From assembly GCA_928212115.1 (NCBI GenBank), contig CAKMRJ010005634.1, forward strand, positions 177,470,472-177,534,471: 64,000 bases of DNA, in the 5' to 3' direction. The stretch comes from Lactuca virosa. Its lineage: Eukaryota > Streptophyta > Magnoliopsida > Asterales > Asteraceae. A program made the position numbers and the translations under genes. The notes beneath the pieces are model-generated. The model made no database searches. It had not been told where the DNA came from and was given only the letters and a program-made list of their open reading frames with translations. Positions 55,411-64,000 of the stretch are shown in pieces (the first letter of the stretch is position 1; every line of letters starts with the position of its first letter).

Positions 55411-56720
55411 TCATACGATACGCTCACTCTTCCGGTGTTCCTCCTTCATAGCCTCCTGCTTAGCCTCCCAAATCTGCTCCAAAAGGAGGGTCATTACTGT
55501 CATCCTCAGGCAGATATCTCTGATCAGGGCTATGAATGCCTTGCGGCTAAGTGCATCGGCCACAACATTGGCCTTCCCCGGGTGGTAGAGGATCTCAAAA
55601 TTGTAATCCTTCACCACGTCCAACCACCGTCGTTGTCACATGTTAATATTTGGCTGGTCCATCAAGTACCTCAAGCTCTTGTTATCCGTGTAAATGGTAC
55701 AACATACCCCATAGAGGTAGTATCGCCAAATCCTGGGGGCAAAAACAACAGCCCCCAACTCCAAGTCGTGCGTCGGGTAATTCGCCTCGTGAGGCTTCAA
55801 CTGCCTCAAGGCGTAAGCGATGACGTGCCCTCTCTGCATCAAAACTGCGCCCAATCACGAGATAGACGCGACACAATACACCATGAAATACTCTACACGC
55901 TCTGGCAGGGCTAAGATCGGCGCCTCGTACAACCTCTGTCTCAAAGCCTCGAAGGCCGCCTGCTGCTCAGGCCCCCAGCGAAAAGTCACCAACTTCTTGG
56001 TCATCCGGGTCAATGGTACCTCCGATGAAGCTCCGAATCTTGGATGAAGACCTCAGAACCTCCCATCTCATCATGGCCTCCACCTTGGCTGGATCGACCA
56101 GTATACCGTTCTGGTTGACGAGGTGCCCCAGAAACTGCACCTCGCGCAACCAAAACTCGCACTTGGAGAAATTTGCGAAAAGTCTCTCCCTCCTAAGTGT
56201 CTCTAGCACCTCCCTCAAGTGCTCCTCGTGTTGCTCCTGCATCTTGGAATAAACTAGGATGTCATCATTAAAGACTATCACAGACCGATCCAACATCGGT
56301 CTGAATATGTGGTTCATGAGATCCATGAACCTGGCAAGAGAATTGGTGAGCCCAAATGGCATCACCACGAACTCATAATGGCCATAGCGAGTCCGGAAAG
56401 TAGTATTCTGTATATCTTCATCTCTGAATCACATCTAGTGATAGCCTGAACGCAAATCGATCTGGTAAAACCAAGATGCCCCCTGAAGCTAGTCGAAGAG
56501 ATCGTCAATCCTCGGGAGTGGGTAACGGTTTTTCACCGTTACTTTATTCAACTCCCGGTAGTCTATACACATCCGGTGAGACCCGTCCTTCTTCCTCACA
56601 AACAGAATCGGGGCTCCCCAAGGTGAACTGCTTGGCCTAATAAATCCCTTGTCTAAAAGCTCCTGTATCTGTGTAGACAACTCCTGCATCTCAGGAGGAG
56701 ACAACCGATACAGTGCCTTG
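55411..56720 (-). pseudogene. Reverse transcriptase and RNase H (gypsy E)
   Basis: Minus strand: RT fingers 56704-56489 (FIRPSSSPWGAPILFVRKKD, CIDYRELNKVTVKN), palm 56368-55967 where the catalytic motif reads FNDD at 56261-56272 in place of FIDD, RNase H 55876-55636 (THDLELGAVVF, YTDNKSLRYLMD) and the tether 55623-55411 (YHPGKANVVADALSRKA). Frameshifts and stops separate them. The DD pair is kept. Confidence 0.86.
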
Positions 56721-57310
56721 GCTATCGGAGTCGCACCAGGACTAGGTCAATCCTGAACTCCACCTGTCTCTCCGGAGGTACCCTAGGAAAGTCCTCCGGG
56801 AACATGTCCGGATACTCCCGCACCACTGGCACATCATCCACGGTCTCCTTACCCTAGTCCCGGGTATCCATCACGTAGGAGACAAAAATTGTACATCTCT
56901 GATGAAGGTAGCGTCTGGCTCTCGCTGCTGAACACATGACCGGTCCACGCTGAGGTCTCTCACCCTGAATCAGCAGCTCTCCTGCACTTGGGGTCCTGAC
57001 CCGAACCAACTGCTGCTCACAGTCGATCCCCGCCCCATTAGGGCTCAACCAATCCATGCCTATGATGACCTTGTTACCACGCAAAGGAATTGGAACCAAA
57101 TCCACAAGGTAATGCTTGTCATACATCCTCATGACATAATTTCTATAAACCTATGATGCCTGGACGGACCGGTCGTCCGCAATCTCGACCTCTAAAGGAC
57201 AATCTAACGTGCCTGCAGACTCAGCCAACCTCTTGCTGAGTGCAAGAGAAACAAAAGATCAGGTAGCTCCCGAGTCAAATAACACCAACACTGGGATACC
57301 GTTCACATGG
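56721..57310 (-). pseudogene. Aspartic protease (gypsy E)
   Basis: Minus strand: active site FDSGAT at about 57275-57290, followed at once by a stop in place of a serine-side residue, then 57132-56854 (YLVDLVPIPLRGNKVIIGMDWL, the ILG/GMDWL strand). Two pieces with a stop between. It lies between gag and RT as usual. Confidence 0.8.
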
Positions 57311-57319
57311 AACGATCCT

Positions 57320-58245
57320 AAAATAGAATACATGAAACACAAATATAAAATCTGACACATAAAAAAAGATAGGGAGAACAAACATACCCATCACTACATC
57401 TGGTGCAACACGTGCCTCCACGACGGTCAGCTGGAAGGCTCGGCTCCTCACCACCAGAGCATCTGTCTTGCCCTGTCGGCCATTTGTGATCTGCAGGGTT
57501 GCTGGAGCTGGTGCCGCCACGGGCGCTCCTGATACCAGTCTCGGGCAATTGGCCTTTTTATGGCCCCTCTGATTGTAGTGAAAGCAAATCAGGTCTGATG
57601 TCTGAATGGTAGGGGTAGGGGCAGTGTAACCCTTGCTAAAGTGTCCGGTCTTGCTGCACTTGTAGCAGCCCGACCACACAACGCTGCACACTCCCTCGTG
57701 TGGCCTGCCGCATTTCCCACAACGGCTCTGGCCCTGCTGCCCTTCGACCTCGAGTCAAATCCCTTGGGTTTCTTCACCGAAACCCCAGTCGTCTGCCCAA
57801 CCTCTGCCTTCCTCTTCCTAATGTTCTCTATGTCAATCTCCCTCTCTTGTGCCCTGGCTATCATGTCATCCAATGTCGGGCACGCAGAGTAATTGACATG
57901 TTTCCGAATGTCGGCTCTCAACATGTCATGGTACCGGGTTTTCTTTATCTCCTCATCACCCGCATACTGGGGCACCAACAAGTCCATCTCCCTGAACTTG
58001 GCGGTAATCTCCGCCACTGTCTTAGTAGTCTGTCTCATATCCAAGAACTACATGGCTAGCTGTTGAACCTCCACTGCTGGCGCAAACTTTGCTCGGAATC
58101 TAGTCACAATATCCGACAAGGTCATGGACTCAATAGCAGGAGCTCCCAAAGTATCACCGACTTCCTCCCACCAATCTCTAGCTCGCTCCCTCAAATAACC
58201 AGCAGCATACCCGACCTTCAACCCCTCAGGGCAGAAGCTCGTCAA
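57320..58245 (-). pseudogene. gag (gypsy E), both zinc knuckles damaged
   Basis: Minus strand: 58245-58048 (LRERARDWWEEVGDTLGAP) and 58044-57589, separated by one in-frame stop, then the cysteine-rich end. The two knuckles read CYKCSKTGHFSKGY and CFHYNQRGHKKANC: each has one cysteine changed to tyrosine (TGC to TAC). The capsid differs from that of A/B, so C/D/E are another subfamily. A Gag made from this copy would bind RNA poorly. Confidence 0.85.
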
Positions 58246-58269
58246 CTGTGCAGACCTCGATGTCTGCAG

Positions 58270-59051
58270 TGATGGGTTTTGAGCATTCTACCTCTCCTAA
58301 GGTGTACATGCAACCCTAAATACCTTGGATCTATGTTTTCTCTATTATACATGCAAACTTTCATTTTCCAAGGTATTACCCTAACTAGCATACAAAACTT
58401 TGCTACTTGGGTAACAAAACAAGTTAGATAACATACCTTTTGTTGTAGCTTGTTGCCCTTAATGTATTTGGCCTTTAAGAACATAGCACCAATAGTGTGA
58501 ATGACTCAAATGGAATCACAACACATCTAAGACAAAGGATGACATTTTGAGAGAGAATGGCTTGCTCTAGAAATCGCCTCTATGACTCTTCCAAAGATCA
58601 CTAGTCCACCTTTCACCAACCAAGGGGCTTCTTATATAGTGTGGCACAACTAGGGTTACACCATGCAAACCCTAATGTGCATGACTTTCCACATTCCTTA
58701 GGCTCCATGGGTTTTAACCTCCATGGAGTATCCATGGGTCACCACATGGGTTTAGCCCAACATAAAGAAATATGGATCACAAGCCCACTTTATAAGAATG
58801 AATAATTTAGACAATCAATCCCCATATACTTAATTAGTCTCTTTTGATCATAAATTAATTACAAATTAATTCTTGATCAATACTAATTAAATACTATGAT
58901 TTCATATTAATATATTAGAACTTATAATATATTTCTTCTCAAAAGTCCATCCTATCAAATTGTCCTGATGATATGCAACCCAAATGGACCATGCTACTCT
59001 CGGGTCATGTACATACCAATTATAGTTATGGACTTAGAAACTAATCCAACA
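58270..59051 (-). repeat. 3' LTR of the gag-only copia relative
   Basis: 782 bp, TGTTGGATTAG...CCCATCA on the minus strand, clearly related to but diverged from 40418-41192. TATATAAG on the minus strand at 58631-58640. The donor-like AAAG/GTATGT is kept at about 58432-58441. The polypurine tract AAGTGGGAGAC lies at 59052-59062. It truncates gag of gypsy E. Confidence 0.9.
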
Positions 59052-59062
59052 GTCTCCCACTT

Positions 59063-60750
59063 GGATAAGTCTAATAACTATTATTGCAAGTACGACTCCA
59101 CAACCCGACTAGCAATCGTAGCTCTTAAAAGCCGTTGTCGAACTCTGATCTAGTCATTGACGCGTCCATTAGATAAGGGATCATATATTCCTCCATTCTA
59201 CAAGATATCATATGGATTGAGACATGGATTATGATCATTCTCTCTGTCCATCTGTTGTTTCCCGATTTCTGATTTATGACGACCTACTAATTGAACAAAT
59301 CAAAATCAGTCTAGGCTTGGCCGAGCGCTTAGGGTTGTCATCACTAAATCATCGAGGGGCCCACAGATATCGCTTTTATCCCTCCAAGGATAAAAGGAAT
59401 GGGTAAGCTTCGACTCAAATGCTTTCTTGTACTTACTCATCAAATTACACACAACGATATGTTTTATAACACCAAGTTACTGGTGCGTTTACATATGTCA
59501 ATGTGCAACCGACTTGTAAATTACAACTCACGTGTCTTGGTTTCAAGAATATAAGATATTATCGTCTCACTAATCACTCGTGATAAAATCCATGAAATGA
59601 TTCAAATGAGCGTGGGTTTAATCCAATACTCGAATCTTATTCCAGGAGCACTCATGAACACTGCAACTATGTCCTAGACAAACTACAGACCCATTCATGG
59701 CAGTCTTGCCTCAATACCTACTTCCAAAGTATGATCAACCATGGATGGTTTGAATAACCTAGTTATCCGGGAAGTCAAAACATGCAAAGTGAAACAGAAT
59801 AATAATACTAATCCTATATGGCCCAAAAACTTTTGAGTCATATTGATTACTCATTATTCATTGTATAATGTTTCGAATAATCAACTTAATACTTGAATTA
59901 AATCAATAGCTATGCCATGCTCCAAGCATGCACACTATGTTTGTCTATGGTCCTTACTTTGTGAAATAGATCAATTGAACACATCTTCAATGAAACTAAT
60001 TTCACAATTCCAAATATTTATCACCGGTGTAAGAAATCCAAATTCTTGTCACTGCCAGAATGTGTTAGATTCTAAACTATCATGCAATGATTCCTTTGTA
60101 ATGTTTAGGTACAAAAAGTCACAGAGACTTGACCAACGATATTACAAAGTATTCCTTTGGAGATTGTTGCAAGACAATTCCATGGAAGCGAAGTCTCAAA
60201 TTCAAAGTACATTCCTTTGAACATCCTTCTTGCATTAAGTTTTCTAATCTTTCACAGATTTAAAGAATAACTTCCACTTATAGAAACATTTCCATATTCT
60301 CATTTTGACTAACACTTATGAACAAGAGTTACCTCTTCTCAGAGTATGTCAATATGGTCCTTTCCAAAATTTTAAAAATATACTTCGAACTGTCCATGAG
60401 TAACTAATCTTTGGTAAACCTCAGATTGTCCTCGACAATTGCTAAACCATTTTAGTCATATCCGGTTCTAGACCTTTTTCCCTCTTAATCCCCTAGGCAT
60501 TTGGAAAAATTTAGAACGGATGAATATTATAGCACATGTAATCGATCCTATACTCGAAGCTTATAGGACACGATTCATGATGTCTTATATAAAGACATGA
60601 TACTTGACCAATCTTTTGCTATAATAATTCTATTTTCCATGTTCTCATCATTCGAATTACGAAAAGGGATGCCGTAATCATAGTCGAATTTTGAGAACGC
60701 AATTAACACATCCATAGAATTTCCTTATGTTGAACCATTCCAACATAAAA

Positions 60751-60842
<92 letters not shown>

Positions 60843-62999
60843 ACTAAATTTGATTAAAATCTCAATCTAAGCTTTTAGATTTGAAATGAAGTATGATATC
60901 CTCTCCCTTAATTATAGCAAAACAACTTTTCAAACCCTGCAACTTGTGAATTGAAAATTTTGTTTTCTATAATTAACATTGCTAACTTGCAACACTTACC
61001 ATAATAATTATGCTCCTACTACCATTATAATTACTAGCATACATTTATGCTCCCACTAGATTTGACATGTACGCAGAAATCAACTGGACTTCTAGAAATC
61101 AATACTTATTGACTTTCATTACCGAAGTTTAGATTTCTGATACGAGATGCTTCGATAAGACTTTATCTAGGCTTTTCAAACTCATACACCTTTCCTTAGA
61201 TGGTTTACATGTGTGTCTACACATTTTAAGAACTTACAACAATAAGTCTCACATGTTTAGAATTTTTTCCATTCCTCACAATTCGAATTATGAAAAGGTA
61301 TGTCGTAATCATAATCAAATTTGAGAATGCAAATATCACAACTGCTATCTTCTTAAAATCTATTTAGTGAAAGTGTTTCCTCACTATCATTTTCATAAAT
61401 CGGAGAGAAACCTTATGACACTTAGATTTTATGGTGTATGTGTTCCTATCCATGTGAATTTGTCAAACCATAATCAAAAGACAAGGTTAGTGACAAAGCC
61501 AAACTCATATGGATTGAACTTGTTCAATCTTAATTTCTTGGCACTTGGCAGCACTAGGTCCTACCATTGCTTCCAGGTTGTTATGCAAACAATTGAGAAC
61601 TGACAGAACTCACATGCATAGACAACTTTAACTGGAATATACACAGAAGTAAGAATATGTCAACACGATAGGTTACAAACCTCAAGTCCTGTGTTAGTGT
61701 TTAACAATAGGTTTACTCTTGATTAGTTCTTGAAACTTTGAAGATCTTTAAGACTCCCACTGACCTCTTGACATATAAGATTCTCTGTCAAGAACCATTC
61801 CTTGACAAAACAAATATTCAAGAGTTAGTATGGATTCTTATCAAGATAAACACTTCACATAATTGGCCTTAGTTGGTCTTTATTCTATCCAAAACATCAC
61901 AACTGACCAATTTCAAATGTACAACAGTAGAAAACATTTTACTCTACATTTGATAAGTGTTATAAACCTTTCTTAAGATTATGTTACTCAAGGCACAATC
62001 TTGGAGTATGACTCTAAGACTTGTTTTGGGAACGAAGAATGACTCATCTTCTTGATTTAAATTATTTCAACAATTCATGTTTCCTCTTCTTAGCCATACA
62101 AATGCACTAAGATGTCTTTAGAGGATCAATTGTGATATGGATTTTCCATAAACATTAAGATGATCATAAAACATGATACTAAAGTACTCTCCCATCTTTT
62201 CAGATTGGAGAAACTTTTATCTTTCTGTCTAATTTGATTCTTCTCATTCGTTCTGCCATACATTGAAACTTTTCCAAAGTATCAGAATTATACTTAAACT
62301 TGTAAGCATAACCATATTTACTAAACTTTAGTAAATCATGACGAATAGTCTTATCGTTCTCTGTAGTGGACCTGACCAGCGCACACCCAGTGTACCCAAT
62401 CCCCTAGTCCTTCACTTCACTCACATATATATGTGAACAAGGAATTAGTGTTAATTTCCCAAAGATGAAGGTTCTCATTCATCACACACTACGAGTTGCA
62501 TGATTCCAAGTTTCTATCCAATTGAAACTTGGGTGATGAGAATCTTTCCTTATTTGGTAAATTTTTAACACTACCACAAACGAAAGAATCAAATTCATAT
62601 TCCAATATTGCTATCAATGGAAACATATAAGCAAGAATTTTTCACAAATGCCATTGTAAGGAAATTTTAAAATAAGATAAATTTCAAAATTTTTCTTTAT
62701 TTATAAAAATTGCGGAAAACTTATCCTTACAATGCAAATACAAGTGAAAATAAGTTGTTATCTATTCCTAAGCAATCTATCATAACTCTTAAGCAGCAGC
62801 TCACAAGCCTGACCATCGAACCATGCGATAGAAATCCATCTCTTCGCGATCAGACTCAACATACTCTTCCTTTAAGCTTCCTTTCATTTCTTCGATTCTT
62901 CAAAACATCAAAGTGTAATTACATTACATCATATATTAAGAATCTCCAAATAGGAACTTAATAGAGTTAGAAAGTGGATTTTACCTGAAGCAGAGACAT
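59063..62999 (-). other. Non-coding interior of the gag-only element
   Basis: About 3.9 kb, AT-rich. The first 600 bp beside the LTR match the 3' untranslated part of the 8-kb copia in reverse. The rest shows only short frames (for example 59912-60220 and 61367-61603) with no known domain. It replaces the pol gene seen in the related element. Confidence 0.7.
60754..60839. repeat. (AT)n microsatellite
   Basis: About 86 bp of AT with one G interruption, inside the gag-only element. It is the third long AT run in this window, all three in copia-type non-coding DNA. Confidence 0.97.
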
Positions 63000-63690
63000 A
63001 CATTCTGACTTTACCATCCTTGTGGTCCTTCAGGTAGATATGGTAGCTTCGCAACCAATGCCCCTTCTCTTGGAAATAGAAATATATGGACTCTTTGGAA
63101 TGGTACACGATACTATCTCAGACTTAGCCTTTCTCTTTACCATTTGGTCAAATGACTTGACCATGGCCGATCCCTTTCCATTAGGAAGAGAAAGCTTTTC
63201 TGGACTTCCAATGTTACCATTGTCAATATCCATGGAAGTTTGGGGAGTAGATCTTCCAGTCAAATTTGCTTTACCAGTGCGCCAAATCATTGCTGATTTA
63301 GCAACATTAAGCAAATATGTTAGATCAATAAGGGTCATGTCGTGGTCTCCCATAAAGTTGTCCTTAAGGGAACCCGCTATATGACTTAGGAAGTGATTGA
63401 AGAACCCAGTCAACCACCAACTTCCTTGAGACTTCAACACCCAACTCTCCTAGCTTGTCAATATGTAACTTCATCTCCAAGACGTGAGCACATACAAACT
63501 TTCCTTCCTGCCAATAGGGCTTTGAGTGACCTACAACTTGTGGGTTAGGGATAATAATTGGAGGAGGTGAAGGAAGTGAAGTTCCACTAAAACACAAAGA
63601 AAGGGATTAATCTTTCACCTTGATTGCCTTATGGAAAATCATCTTTATAAAGAAAGTTTTTTTCAAAAGATTCGAGAAGACCATAGTTGT
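63000..63690 (-). pseudogene. gag remnant of the gag-only copia relative
   Basis: Minus strand: 63597-63364 has UBN2-type Gag (HVLEMKLHIDKLGELGVEVS, VVDWVLQSLPKSYS). 63440-63030 continues with MTLIDLTYLLNVAKSAMI and a Lys-rich stretch. The zinc knuckle position at about 63040-63085, in another frame, keeps only QEKGHWLRS: all three cysteines are changed (to Tyr, Phe, Tyr). LKDHKDGKV follows, as in the pol start of the 8-kb copia. Several frameshifts. Confidence 0.8.
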
Positions 63691-64000
63691 CTAAACTTAG
63701 ACATTTATGAGGGAGAAATTCAAGTTTAATTGATTTTAGTCCTTAATATAACACCCAACATGAAATATTAAGGCTAGGACCCAACACAATACTTTACAAT
63801 TCGGAAGAGGGATATCGTAATCTAAATTGCAAAATATTTGAAGGTAGGTAAATGAAGATTTACCAATTTCCACCACGAAAAACAAAAAAGAATTTTAGGT
63901 TTTAAGTGAATTGAAACTCCTAGATCCTTTGAGATTCATTGAACTTTTCATGGCATGTTTAAATCTCGATTGTGCCCTTCAAGTTTGTGACTGGGATGCC
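63691..64000 (-). other. Leader of the gag-only copia relative
   Basis: Reverse complement resembles 42480-42790 of the 8-kb copia leader, just before gag (GATCC, CATCCC and AAGGGCACAATCGAGATT-like segments). No ORF. The window ends inside it. Confidence 0.75.

Larger units (their letters stand above)
54510..58269 (-). mobile_element. Gypsy element E, gag to integrase, with empty copia site
   Basis: Minus strand: gag (58245-57320), protease, RT, RNase H, integrase down to 54510. It contains the single ATCTT (54611-54615) where C and D carry copia. The 5' LTR is absent because the gag-only copia element starts at 58270. On the other side it meets the truncated copia directly. Confidence 0.85.
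58270..64000 (-). mobile_element. Gag-only copia relative (non-autonomous), extends past window
   Basis: Minus strand: leader at 64000-63700 that resembles the leader of the 8-kb copia around 42480-42740, gag remnants at 63690-63000, about 4 kb without pol, a polypurine tract and the 3' LTR at 59051-58270. No protease, integrase or RT motif was found in any frame. It would depend on proteins from a partner element. The 5' LTR lies beyond the window. Confidence 0.8.

Noticed and set aside
59912..61603. Short frames in the gag-only element as genes
   Set aside because: No domain, no codon pattern, and located in transposon non-coding DNA.

Overview
The window is plant nuclear DNA, most likely from the daisy family and plausibly lettuce (Lactuca) or a close relative. 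That placement is inferred from the style of the nested Ty1/copia and Ty3/gypsy elements and from the CTCGACGAGT motifs; no species marker was tested. About nine tenths of the window is nested LTR retrotransposons. One cellular gene is clear: a three-exon class C19 gibberellin 2-oxidase at 31034-32497 (+), 337 codons after splicing, in a gene island of roughly 5 kb (29.2-34.3 kb).

Layout. 1-13259 (+): a 13.3-kb SIRE/Maximus-like copia element with 673/674-bp LTRs, decayed gag-pol, a block of about 18 20-bp repeats, and a long env-like region behind its own TATA box. It sits inside a gypsy element (A, minus strand). 13260-25899 (-): gypsy elements A and B, Tekay/Del-like chromoviruses, in an LTR-internal-LTR-internal chain that shares the LTR at 16110-18002. 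B also carries a solo LTR at 18570-20281 with an exact 5-bp target duplication. 25900-29004: LTR-like tail holding one hAT-type MITE; a second MITE with an exact 8-bp duplication follows at 29009-29204. 29.2-34.3 kb: gene island. 34323-37801 (-): truncated LTR interrupted by a solo LTR (34742-36726, +). 37802-58269 (-): three partial copies of one gypsy family (C, D, E). C carries a full 8-kb copia (40418-48466, ATCTT duplication). D carries a truncated copy of the same insertion at the same base. E still has the empty site. 58270-64000 (-): a copia relative that keeps gag but shows no pol.

How it works together. None of the elements can act alone from what is seen here, because every gag or pol reading frame has stops, frameshifts or lost catalytic residues. 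The best-preserved is the copia at 40418-48466, with three in-frame stops and one frameshift. The most striking pattern is in the gypsy LTRs. Six LTRs of different sequence share the same order of parts: a family-specific pair of palindromes upstream of TATA, a splice-donor-like site, a 49-60-nt candidate exon, and a second candidate intron that in five of the six opens with a conserved 29-nt hairpin and ends at an acceptor before GTACTTC. This suggests a spliced leader encoded within the LTR. It is read by eye and has not been tested with RNA.
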